11,916 nt of DNA from JAKQHY01 sp034429675 (lineage in GTDB: Bacteria > Chloroflexota > Anaerolineae > B4-G1 > SLSP01): assembly GCA_034429675.1 (NCBI GenBank), contig DAOUFX010000536.1:1-11916 (forward strand), given 5' to 3'. The notes under the pieces were generated by a model that saw only the letters and a list, made by a program, of their open reading frames with translations, was not told where the DNA came from and searched no databases. The translations under genes and the position numbers were made by a program. Within the stretch, counting starts at the first letter, position 1. Every line of letters begins with the position of its first letter. This document shows positions 1 through 6,492 of this stretch, one piece after another.

Positions 1-144
1 CTGGGGGACTGGGGATTAGGGATTAGGGGATTACTGATCGGGAATTTTTCCCAATCCCTTATTCCCTCAATCCCTAATCCCTCAATCCCTAATCCCTCAA
101 TCCCTAATCCCTCAATCCCTCAATCCCTCAATCCCTCAATCCCC
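1..144. repeat. Telomere-like CCCTAA/CCCTCAA short-repeat array with inverted G-rich arm
   Basis: The G-rich left arm (1-33) has four G runs separated by ACT, ATTA and ATTA, a textbook intramolecular G-quadruplex pattern. A short hairpin follows (GGGAA 40-44, TTCCC 48-52). The C-rich right arm (63-144) is ten units of TCCCTCAA or TCCCTAA: the two alternate up to 107, then TCCCTCAA runs four times and ends in TCCCC. The two arms are imperfectly complementary. The minus strand of the right arm has many GGG runs with ATTA or TTGA-type loops. It resembles the short tandemly repeated repetitive (STRR) heptamers of cyanobacteria. Nothing in it looks coding. It may extend upstream of the window. Confidence 0.9.
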
Positions 145-153
145 AAACGATGT

Positions 154-181
154 TTGACATGCCTTAGCCCCATAGTATCAT
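154..181 (+). promoter_or_regulatory. Sigma70-type promoter of purL
   Basis: A perfect -35 TTGACA lies at 154-159 and a near-perfect -10 TATCAT at 176-181, with a 16-nt spacer. Transcription would start near 187-189, giving a leader of about 40 nt before the purL GTG. It lies just downstream of the CCCT-rich array and is the strongest promoter-like match I see in the window. I see no clear operator or riboswitch fold in the short leader. Confidence 0.65.
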
Positions 182-227
182 GCCCGTGTAACCCACAAAA
201 CTCAACTCAAGGATGAGGGGGTATTCC

Positions 228-3200
228 GTGACGCAAACTTATCGCATCGAGGTTTCCTGGCGCGGCGGCGCAGACGGACGCGCCGAAGAATTGCTTGGGC
301 AGATCGCCCAGTTGGGAATCAAAACCGTTGCCGGGGTTCAGATCCGCAATCTCTATTTTCTCCGTGGCGAGCTCCGCGAGGGCGATGTTGAACGTATCGC
401 CGGGGAATTTCTGGCCGATCCGGTGGTCGAAGACTACCAGTGGTTTCTGCTTCCACTTCCCTCCGGCGATGAGACGAGCCGCATCGAAGTGACCCTCCAT
501 CCCGGCGTGACCGATCCGGTGGCCCGGCATTTGCTCCATCGCGCGCGGCAACTGGGCGTCACCGCCCTCGACGCCGTCACGACCGGGACGTGTTATTGGT
601 TCGATGGCCCCTGTTCCCCCGCCGATTTGCAGCGTATCGCGGGGGAATTGCTTTGTAACGCCGTGATTCAGTCGTATACGCTCGGCCCGTCGCAGCCGGA
701 GTTTGTGCCTGACGCGGCGCCGAGTGCTGCGGTGGATACCATTCCCATTCGCGACCTGGACGACGCCGCGCTGCAACGCCTGAGCGTTGAGCGCGTGCTG
801 TTCCTCTCCCTGGCCGAAATGCAGACGATTCAGGCCGAATTCCGCACGCTGGACCGCGATCCGAGCGACGTCGAGCTCGAAATTCTGGCCCAGACCTGGT
901 CTGAGCACTGCCTGCACAAAACCTTCAAAGCCGAGATTGATTACACCTGTTACGGCGGGATGCCACGGGTGATGCCGGATGCGCTATGGGCGGGGGAATC
1001 AACGGAAGCCGGCGAGGGGCGCCCTCAAAAGCAGGAAATGATTCCCAGTCTCATCAAAACTTATTTGCGCGCGGCGACGGAGCGTTTGAACAAGCCGTGG
1101 GTGTTATCGGCGTTCGTGGATAACGCGGGCATCGTGGACTTTGACGACGAGTTTGAGGTGTCGTTCAAGGTCGAGACGCACAACCATCCCTCGGCGCTGG
1201 AGCCGTTCGGTGGGGCGAACACGGGCGTTGGCGGGGTCATCCGCGACGTGATGGGCGTCTCGGCGCAGCCGATCGCCAACACGGATGTGCTCTGTTTCGG
1301 CCCGCTGGATATGGCCGACGCCGACGTTCCCGGCGGGACGCTCCACCCACGGCGCATCGCGCGCGGGGTGGTGGCCGGCATCGAAGATTATGGCAACAAG
1401 ATGGGCATCCCCACCGTCAACGGCGCGATTCTCTACCACGAAGATTACGTCGCCAACCCGTTGGTCTATTGCGGTTGCGTGGGCATCGCGCCGAAGGGCG
1501 TGCATCGCACGGACGCGCGCCCCGGCGACCTCTGTGTGGCGCTCGGCGGGCGTACCGGCCGCGACGGCCTCCACGGCGCGACGTTCTCCTCCGCCGAACT
1601 GACCCACGACACCGGCCAGACGGTCGGCAGCGTCGTGCAGATCGGCGATCCCATCACCGAGAAGGCGGTGCTTGACGCGCTGCTGGTGGCGCGCGATGAA
1701 GGGCTCTACACGGCGATTACCGACTGCGGTGCGGGCGGTTTTTCATCCGCCGTGGGCGAGATGGGCAAGGACGTGGGCGTGGATGTGGACTTGCGCGACG
1801 CGCCGCTCAAGTACCCCGGCCTGCGTCCCTGGGAAATCTGGCTCAGCGAGGCCCAGGAACGGATGGTCATCGCGGCGCCGGAAGCGAATCTGGCGCGACT
1901 GCGCGATATTTGCGCGATCTACAACGTCGAGATGACCGTCATCGGGCGTTTCACCGGCGACGGGCGGCTGCGCGTGCGCTACGGCGACATCCTCGCCGCC
2001 GATCTGCCGATGGCGTTTATCCACGAAGGCTGGCCGCGATTGACGTTGAAGGCGGAGTGGGGGAAGAACCAGGAAGCGGCAGGTCAGCGGGTCAGCGGGT
2101 CGGTGGAGCGGTGGCTTCACGAATGGCGGGCGTTGTTTGCGCCGAACCGGGAGGTGACGCGGCCAGAGTTGCAGATGGTGGACGGCGAGTTGCAGATCGT
2201 CGAGCCCGAAACCCACCGCGTCTTTCGCGTCCCGCGCTTTGTTTCCCGGCTGATTGAAATGGTCAGAACCCGTGGGTTCAAGGTCGCCGATGCGGAGCCG
2301 GAAGCTACAGAACCGGCAACGCATCCTGTGTTTCATCTCTCTCCCTTCACGTCGCTGCTTTTGCAGATGCTTTCTCACCCCGACGTCGCTTCCAAAGAGG
2401 CGGTCATCCGCCGCTACGACCACGAGGTGCAGGGGGCGACGGTCGGCAAACCGTTGGTTGGCGCGCTGAACGACGGCCCGGCGGATGCGGCGGTGCTCAA
2501 GCCGTTGATGGCAAAGGGTTTTCGCGGCATTGTGTTGGGCGCGGGCGTCAACCCGTACTTTGGCCTGATTGACCCCTACGCGATGGCGTGGGCGGTGGTG
2601 GACGAGGCCGTGCGCAACGCCGTCGCCGTGGGAGCGGACCCCGACCGGATTGCGATTCTCGACAATTTCTGCTGGGGCAGTCCCCAGTTGCCGGAGCGCC
2701 TGGGCGGCCTGGTGCGCGCCGCGCAGGGCTGTCACGATGCGGCGCTGGCCTACGGGACGCCGTTTATTTCGGGCAAGGACAGCCTCTACAACGAATTTGT
2801 GGACGCGCGCGGCGAGAAGCGCGCGATCCCGCCGACGCTGCTGATTTCGTCGCTGGGCATCGCGCCGGACGCGCGCCGGATTGTCACGAGCGACCTCAAG
2901 CGTCCCGGCGACCGGCTCTACCTCGTCGGTGAGACGCGCGACGAGCTGGGCGGCTCGCTCTACGAGCGGCTGACCGGCGCCGCCGGCGGCGCGCTCCCTG
3001 CGCCCGTGCCCGACGCTATCGAGACGTTCCGCGCGCTGCATCGCGCCATCGCTGGCGGGCTGGTCGCGGCGGCGCACGACTGCTCCGAGGGCGGGCTGGC
3101 CGTCGCCGCCGCCGAGATGTGCATCGGCGGGCGGTTGGGGCTGGATTTGACGTTGCCGGGCGAGCCGGCGACGGCATTGTTCGCCGAGAGCAACGCGCGC

Positions 3201-3389
3201 TTCCTGGTGGAGGTCGCGCCGGAACACGTCGCCGCCTTCGAGCAGGCGCTCGCCGGGCGCCCGTGCGCAGACATCGGCGCGGTGACGGAAGACGCGACGC
3301 TGCGTATCTCCGAAGCGCAGGGTGAAGCGTGGATCGAGAGCGAGGTCGAAGTGTTGGTTTGGGCCTGGCAGTGGGCTGAGGTAATGTAA
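228..3389 (+). CDS. purL: Phosphoribosylformylglycinamidine synthase with N-terminal tandem PurS-like domains (PurSS-PurL fusion)
   Basis: ATP-dependent conversion of FGAR to FGAM, step 4 of purine synthesis, using ammonia from PurQ. From the GTG start it is 1053 residues. Two PurS-like repeats open the protein (about 5-72 and 85-153); each has a YRIEV/SRIEV-type strand and an RIAGE(F/L)L helix. The PurL core follows, with SEHCLHKTF (225-233), the HNHPS motif (318-322) followed by GGANTGVGG, and later FISGKDSLYNE in the second half. Small bacterial PurL is about 740 residues and uses a free PurS. The glutaminase domain of large PurL is absent and is supplied by purQ. A linker insert of about 90 residues (612-701) is unusual. 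GTG 228 is chosen over ATG 213 because GAGGGGG sits 7-13 nt upstream of it, while ATG 213 has almost no space for a ribosome site. Confidence 0.95.
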   Translation: MTQTYRIEVSWRGGADGRAEELLGQIAQLGIKTVAGVQIRNLYFLRGELREGDVERIAGEFLADPVVEDYQWFLLPLPSGDETSRIEVTLHPGVTDPVARHLLHRARQLGVTALDAVTTGTCYWFDGPCSPADLQRIAGELLCNAVIQSYTLGPSQPEFVPDAAPSAAVDTIPIRDLDDAALQRLSVERVLFLSLAEMQTIQAEFRTLDRDPSDVELEILAQTWSEHCLHKTFKAEIDYTCYGGMPRVMPDALWAGESTEAGEGRPQKQEMIPSLIKTYLRAATERLNKPWVLSAFVDNAGIVDFDDEFEVSFKVETHNHPSALEPFGGANTGVGGVIRDVMGVSAQPIANTDVLCFGPLDMADADVPGGTLHPRRIARGVVAGIEDYGNKMGIPTVNGAILYHEDYVANPLVYCGCVGIAPKGVHRTDARPGDLCVALGGRTGRDGLHGATFSSAELTHDTGQTVGSVVQIGDPITEKAVLDALLVARDEGLYTAITDCGAGGFSSAVGEMGKDVGVDVDLRDAPLKYPGLRPWEIWLSEAQERMVIAAPEANLARLRDICAIYNVEMTVIGRFTGDGRLRVRYGDILAADLPMAFIHEGWPRLTLKAEWGKNQEAAGQRVSGSVERWLHEWRALFAPNREVTRPELQMVDGELQIVEPETHRVFRVPRFVSRLIEMVRTRGFKVADAEPEATEPATHPVFHLSPFTSLLLQMLSHPDVASKEAVIRRYDHEVQGATVGKPLVGALNDGPADAAVLKPLMAKGFRGIVLGAGVNPYFGLIDPYAMAWAVVDEAVRNAVAVGADPDRIAILDNFCWGSPQLPERLGGLVRAAQGCHDAALAYGTPFISGKDSLYNEFVDARGEKRAIPPTLLISSLGIAPDARRIVTSDLKRPGDRLYLVGETRDELGGSLYERLTGAAGGALPAPVPDAIETFRALHRAIAGGLVAAAHDCSEGGLAVAAAEMCIGGRLGLDLTLPGEPATALFAESNARFLVEVAPEHVAAFEQALAGRPCADIGAVTEDATLRISEAQGEAWIESEVEVLVWAWQWAEVM
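2061..2330 (+). other. Extra in-frame linker insert within purL
   Basis: Between the end of the first PurL half (ending near GWPRLTLKAEW) and the start of the second (LLQMLSHPDVASKE), relatives usually have a short linker, from memory of the family. Here about 90 residues intervene. The DNA contains octamer repeats (GGTCAGCG at 2082-2089 and 2090-2097, then GGTCGGTG), a repeated GAGTTGCAGAT, and a small palindrome GAACCC-GT-GGGTTC (2266-2279). This suggests that short repeat DNA became incorporated in frame. The boundaries are approximate. Confidence 0.5.
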
Positions 3390-3396
3390 AAACTAT

Positions 3397-3768
3397 ATGA
3401 CAAGGTACGCGCAAGTAATATCAACCATCACCATGTTGCGTACAGAGATACGCTGGAAGCCGCAGAGCGCTGTGCGCCATCTGTATAAACGCCGTGCGCG
3501 TGGGCATTTGCCATCAGCGGCGACCCTGACTGACTATGAAAGTGTTATATGCGCCGTGCTACAGGACGGAAACGCGAAGGTATATCTGTATTGGTACAAT
3601 CAAATTGCTTATGTGGCTGTGAACGCGGTTATTGAAAATCAATCGTGGTTGGTGCTGTCCACATTGGACGGTGTTTTAGAGAGTGCTTTTGTTGTTGAAC
3701 GCCCAGAAAATTACCTTAAACAGCCGGGATTTGAGTATGTTGGGACGATGGATGAGGTGATGACATGA
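3397..3768 (+). CDS. Uncharacterised small protein, first gene of a coupled pair
   Basis: A 123-residue protein that I cannot assign to a named family. It has a basic N-terminal part (VRHLYKRRARGHLP, about 26-39) and a more hydrophobic beta-rich C-terminal part with VYLYWYNQIAYVAV and SWLVLSTLDGVLESAF. There is no signal peptide or clear membrane segment. It lies 7 nt after purL and overlaps the next gene by ATGA, so the two are probably co-translated. The region is visibly poorer in GC than purL, which suggests later acquisition. The start is uncertain: ATG 3397 has a distant GAGGTAA, while ATG 3433 in the same frame has no good ribosome site. A small basic protein coupled to a small acidic one could be a toxin-antitoxin-like pair, but no diagnostic catalytic motif was recognised. 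Confidence 0.75.
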   Translation: MTRYAQVISTITMLRTEIRWKPQSAVRHLYKRRARGHLPSAATLTDYESVICAVLQDGNAKVYLYWYNQIAYVAVNAVIENQSWLVLSTLDGVLESAFVVERPENYLKQPGFEYVGTMDEVMT

Positions 3769-4121
3769 ATTACAAGCATTTGATCGAAGCCTATGAGGTT
3801 GATGTTCAATTCCCTGATGTCAGTGGGATGGAGTTGTTGGATATGTTGATGACGCGCAGTGAAATTGCGCGTAACGAGGCGCATTTATCTGAAGAAGAGC
3901 GGCAGCGGTTATCGGCTGCAGATACTCTTTTGTTGCGACAGGTCAAGGAAGTTTATGCTGCGATTCAAGGTGTCGCGGATTTGGCCAGTTGGCGGCGGAA
4001 TGAAAACTTCCCGGTTACGCATTGGTGGTGGTATTTGGATGTTGTAGTGCAATTGCCTGGCTTGGATTGGGTAGCGGGATTGGCGCAGGGGAATGCAAAA
4101 CTTGCATCGGTGGGAAGATAG
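3765..4121 (+). CDS. Uncharacterised small protein with a HWWWYLD motif, second gene of a coupled pair
   Basis: A 118-residue protein without a recognised family. The N-terminal two thirds look helical and charged (HLSEEERQRLSAADTLLLRQ, about 40-59). A tryptophan-rich tail follows: SWRRNENFPVTHWWWYLDVV (75-94). The start ATG 3765 overlaps the stop of the preceding gene as ATGA, with GAGGTG 6 nt upstream, which is typical translational coupling. Its acidic helical N-terminus next to a basic partner would suit an antitoxin or chaperone role, but this is inference only. The last residues overlap an alternative upstream start (ATG 4093) of the next gene. Confidence 0.75.
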   Translation: MNYKHLIEAYEVDVQFPDVSGMELLDMLMTRSEIARNEAHLSEEERQRLSAADTLLLRQVKEVYAAIQGVADLASWRRNENFPVTHWWWYLDVVVQLPGLDWVAGLAQGNAKLASVGR

Positions 4122-4155
4122 CCGATTGTATGTCAAATTCGATGGAGGTGCGGTG

Positions 4156-4455
4156 ATGCTTAAAGATATATTGCTGGGTCGGAATGAGGAAAATATATTT
4201 TATTCCAGTATTCTTGATCGTGATCTACGAAGTACCTATTTAGAGACTCTGTATCGGGTCAGCCGATGGTTGGGCGGTGTTATGATGATATGCTTGTTGC
4301 TTGTTCCTTTGTCCATTTTCGTGGCGCCCGACATAACCCGGTGGTTTCTCGCGTTTGCGATATGTTTTCTCGTGATTCGGGAGGGCATCGAAAGTAAAAT
4401 CCGCCTGCTCCGCGTTGTCAATTTGCTTCAGCGTTCAACAGCGGATAAGAAGTGA
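4156..4455 (+). CDS. Small two-helix membrane protein of unknown function
   Basis: A 99-residue protein with two hydrophobic segments (about 38-57, rich in M, I, L and V, and 60-75, WFLAFAICFLVI) separated by a short APDIT turn. A charged N-terminus and a basic C-terminal tail (KIRLLRVVNLLQRSTADKK) flank them, so it is probably a hairpin in the membrane with both ends on the same side. ATG 4156 is chosen because GGAGGTG lies 5 nt upstream. An in-frame ATG at 4093 would overlap the previous gene and lacks that site. It continues the AT-richer stretch that begins after purL. No family was recognised. Confidence 0.7.
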   Translation: MLKDILLGRNEENIFYSSILDRDLRSTYLETLYRVSRWLGGVMMICLLLVPLSIFVAPDITRWFLAFAICFLVIREGIESKIRLLRVVNLLQRSTADKK

Positions 4456-4506
4456 TCGGTTGTGTTGGTTGGCGATTGTGACTACGAGGCTAAAAACTTG
4501 TCTACG

Positions 4507-5070
4507 ATGCATATTGTGACGTTGCCATCAGATGATGACGGCGTGTTGCAGCAGCTCGCTGCCTTGTTGGTGGAAGGCTTTAAAGAGCACTGGCCCAACG
4601 CCTGGCCGGACGTGGACGCGGCGCTGGAAGAGGTCCGCGCGGCGCTTGAGCCCGGCAGGATCAACCGGATTGCCTTGGATGGCGACGGTGCGACGGTGCT
4701 CGGTTGGGTGGGGGCGATTCCCAATTACGGCCCGACCGGCTGGGAATTGCATCCGCTGGTGGTGCACCCCGCGCATCAGGGCCGTGGCGTTGGGCGGGCG
4801 CTCGTCGCCGACCTGGAAGAGCAAGTGCGGGCGCAGGGCGGCCTGACGCTCTACCTCGGCACCGACGATGAGGATGCGATGACGTCCCTGAGCCAGGTGG
4901 ATTTGTACGAGAATCTCTGGGAACACATCGCCAATATCCGCAATCTGCGCGGCCATCCCTACGAGTTCTATCAGAAGATGGGGTTCACCATCGTCGGCAT
5001 CGTCCCCGATGCGAACGGCTGGGGCAAGCCGGATATTATGATGGCGAAGCGGGTGGGCAAAAAGGAATGA
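4507..5070 (+). CDS. GNAT acetyltransferase, aminoglycoside 6'-N-acetyltransferase-like
   Basis: A GNAT-fold acetyl-CoA-dependent N-acetyltransferase of 187 residues. The acetyl-CoA pyrophosphate loop is seen as QGRGVG (91-96), preceded by WELHPLVVHP (79-88), and the C-terminal motif is YEFYQKMGF (152-160). The LGTDDED, NLRGHPYEFYQKMGF and IVPDANGWGKPDI blocks resemble AAC(6')-type enzymes and their chromosomal relatives in Bacillus. The real substrate is unknown, and resistance cannot be concluded. ATG 4507 is preferred because it matches where relatives begin; a GTG at 4462 in the same frame would add 15 residues. Base composition returns to the GC-rich style of the pur genes. Its stop codon lies in the left arm of a long inverted repeat. 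Confidence 0.85.
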   Translation: MHIVTLPSDDDGVLQQLAALLVEGFKEHWPNAWPDVDAALEEVRAALEPGRINRIALDGDGATVLGWVGAIPNYGPTGWELHPLVVHPAHQGRGVGRALVADLEEQVRAQGGLTLYLGTDDEDAMTSLSQVDLYENLWEHIANIRNLRGHPYEFYQKMGFTIVGIVPDANGWGKPDIMMAKRVGKKE

Positions 5071-5129
5071 AACGTGAAACGTGAAACGTGGACGGTTTCT
5101 GCCCATCACGTTTCACGCTTCACGTTTCA
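5068..5129 (+). repeat. 23-bp inverted repeat of GTGAAAC units, starting at the acetyltransferase stop codon
   Basis: The left arm (5068-5090) is three 7-nt GAAACGT-type units and starts with the TGA stop of the acetyltransferase gene. The right arm (5107-5129) is its reverse complement with one mismatch (22 of 23 match). The loop is 16 nt (5091-5106). No T-run follows, so it is not a classical intrinsic terminator. A further partial unit (GCGTGAAA, 5143-5150) reaches into the purQ start. Transcribed RNA would form a strong stem just before the purQ ribosome site, AGGAG 5139-5143. Confidence 0.9.
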
Positions 5130-5149
5130 CGCAATTACAGGAGCGTGAA

Positions 5150-5956
5150 ATGACAACGAAACCTCAAGTTTTGATTATTCAGGCCACCGGTACCAACCGT
5201 GACGGCGATGTGGCGGCGGCCATCGAGCTGGCGGGCGGCGCGCCGGTGATTTTGCACATCAACGCGCTGCACGCCGCGCCGGCGCGCCTGCACGAGTTCC
5301 AGATGCTGGTGCTGCCGGGCGGGTTCTCCTACGGCGATGCGCTCGGCGCGGGGCGACTGCTGGCGGCGGATATGCGCTGGCTGTTCCAGGACGAGATGGC
5401 GCGTTTTGTCGAAGCCGGCAAGCCGGTGATCGGCATCTGCAACGGGTTCCAGGCGTTGGTCAAAAGCGGCTGGTTGCCCGGCCCGTCGCCTGCGCCGGAG
5501 GGCGAGGGGGGCGGGAAGGCGACGCTCACCCGCAATGCCTCCAACCGCTTCGAGTGTCGCTGGGTGTGGCTGGAGCCGAACCCGAACAGTCCGTGCGTGT
5601 TCATCCGAGGGCTGACAGAGCGGATCTATTGCCCGGTGGCGCACGGTGAGGGCCGTTTTATCCCCCGCGACGACGCTGCGCTGGCCGATTTGCACACCCA
5701 TGAGCAGGTCGCCGTCACCTACACCGCCGCCGCTGGCGGAGACGTGAGCTATCCCGCCAATCCCAACGGCTCCACCGCCGACATCGCCGGCATCTGCAAT
5801 CCGCAGGGCACCGTCTTCGGCTTGATGCCACACCCCGAAGATCACATCCACCCGGAGCAGCATCCACGCTATGCGCGCGGCGACCGCGGAAATTTGGGCC
5901 TGGCGTTATTCGAGCGTGGAATTGCATATGTGAAGGGGGATAGTACGCGGATTTAA
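5150..5956 (+). CDS. purQ: Phosphoribosylformylglycinamidine synthase, glutamine amidotransferase subunit
   Basis: A class I glutaminase that hydrolyses glutamine and channels ammonia to PurL for FGAM formation. It has 268 residues. The nucleophile is C97 in GICNGFQ (95-101), and the His/Glu pair is H228 and E230 in MPHPED. PGGFSYGDALGAGR (56-69) and YPANPNGS-DIAGICNP (201-217) are typical of PurQ. A G/P/E-rich stretch (111-122) after the nucleophile block looks like a small flexible insert. ATG 5150 is chosen: AGGAG ends 6 nt upstream and the protein then opens with the usual short lead into VLIIQATGTN. An upstream in-frame ATG at 5081 would translate the inverted repeat and is rejected. The stop codon is part of a CGGATTTAA repeat unit. 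Confidence 0.95.
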   Translation: MTTKPQVLIIQATGTNRDGDVAAAIELAGGAPVILHINALHAAPARLHEFQMLVLPGGFSYGDALGAGRLLAADMRWLFQDEMARFVEAGKPVIGICNGFQALVKSGWLPGPSPAPEGEGGGKATLTRNASNRFECRWVWLEPNPNSPCVFIRGLTERIYCPVAHGEGRFIPRDDAALADLHTHEQVAVTYTAAAGGDVSYPANPNGSTADIAGICNPQGTVFGLMPHPEDHIHPEQHPRYARGDRGNLGLALFERGIAYVKGDSTRI

Positions 5957-5983
5957 CGGATAGGACGGATTTTACGGATTCTT
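5948..5983 (+). repeat. Left bracket: four 9-nt CGGATTTTA-type units
   Basis: Four consecutive 9-mers are CGGATTTAA, CGGATAGGA, CGGATTTTA and CGGATTCTT. The first contains the TAA stop of purQ. The block is the inverted counterpart of 6418-6454: about 25 of 33 positions match the reverse complement with one gap. Together they bracket the GxxExxY gene. Confidence 0.85.
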
Positions 5984-6004
5984 TTTGTTTTTGAGGAGGG
6001 TGGA

Positions 6005-6388
6005 GTGTTTGAGGGGAAATTGGCGCCGTTGACAGATCAGATTATTAAGGCATTTTACAAGGTTTACAATACTTTGGGATATGGGTTTCAGGAGAAGGTT
6101 TATGAAAACTCTCTGGCCTTTGAGCTGCGTGGGATGGGATTGAGTATTGAACAACAGAAGCAAATTGTGGTGTGCTATCAGGGCCAGACTGTAGGAAAAT
6201 ACTTTGCGGATATGTTGGTTGAGAACGCTGTGATTGTCGAAATCAAAGCTGCAAAGCAGGTTATTGAAGAACATCAAGTGCAGTTGCTGAATTATCTCAA
6301 AGCAACTCCTATCGAAGTGGGGTTATTGCTCAACTTTGGCTACAAGCCGGTTTTCAAACGTCAAATCTTTGATAATGAGCTCAAATAA
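6005..6388 (+). CDS. GxxExxY protein, PD-(D/E)XK nuclease-like
   Basis: A 127-residue GxxExxY-family protein. The name-giving motif is seen as GFQEKVY at about residues 28-34. A nuclease-like core follows: FADMLVENAVIVEIKA supplies the D, then E-x-K, of a PD-(D/E)XK fold, and ends in QLLNYLKAT and GLLLNFG. The cellular role of the family is not established; nuclease activity is inferred from the fold. The start is GTG 6005 with GAGGAGGG closely upstream. The gene is clearly AT-richer than purQ and purC on either side, and inverted repeats flank it. It therefore looks like a mobile or recently inserted single-gene cassette, although no transposase is present. Confidence 0.88.
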   Translation: MFEGKLAPLTDQIIKAFYKVYNTLGYGFQEKVYENSLAFELRGMGLSIEQQKQIVVCYQGQTVGKYFADMLVENAVIVEIKAAKQVIEEHQVQLLNYLKATPIEVGLLLNFGYKPVFKRQIFDNELK

Positions 6389-6417
6389 TTGCACATTGGT
6401 TGATATCCAAAAAAAGC

Positions 6418-6454
6418 AAAATCCGTTTTAATCTGTTTGATCCGTTCAATCCGT
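6418..6454 (+). repeat. Right bracket: ATCCGT units inverted relative to 5948-5983
   Basis: ATCCG or ATCTG recurs at 6421, 6431, 6440 and 6449 (spacing 9-10 nt), the reverse complement of the CGGAT units after purQ. It lies between the GxxExxY stop and the purC ribosome site. Confidence 0.85.
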
Positions 6455-6492
6455 GTCCTATTGTAACCTTTGATTGTGTTGGGGAGGGAAAA

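Noticed and set aside
213..227. ATG 213 as the purL start
   Set aside because: No room for a ribosome site upstream, whereas GTG 228 has GAGGGGG at a good distance and matches the expected N-terminus.
207..917. Minus-strand open frame of 236 codons opposite the PurS-like part of purL
   Set aside because: Low-complexity composition typical of antisense frames in GC-rich genes, and no recognisable family.
1743..3227. Long open frame of 494 codons on the minus strand opposite purL
   Set aside because: GC-rich codon bias of purL leaves the antisense frame open. The product is rich in R, H, Q and P with no recognisable domain, and purL is clearly real.
4462..4506. GTG 4462 as the acetyltransferase start
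   Set aside because: It adds 15 residues not expected in the family and has only a weak ribosome site. It is kept as an alternative, not the main call.
6437..6464. Promoter before purC (TTGATC, 16 nt, TATTGT)
   Set aside because: Only four of six bases match in each box and it lies in the ATCCGT repeat, so chance is likely.
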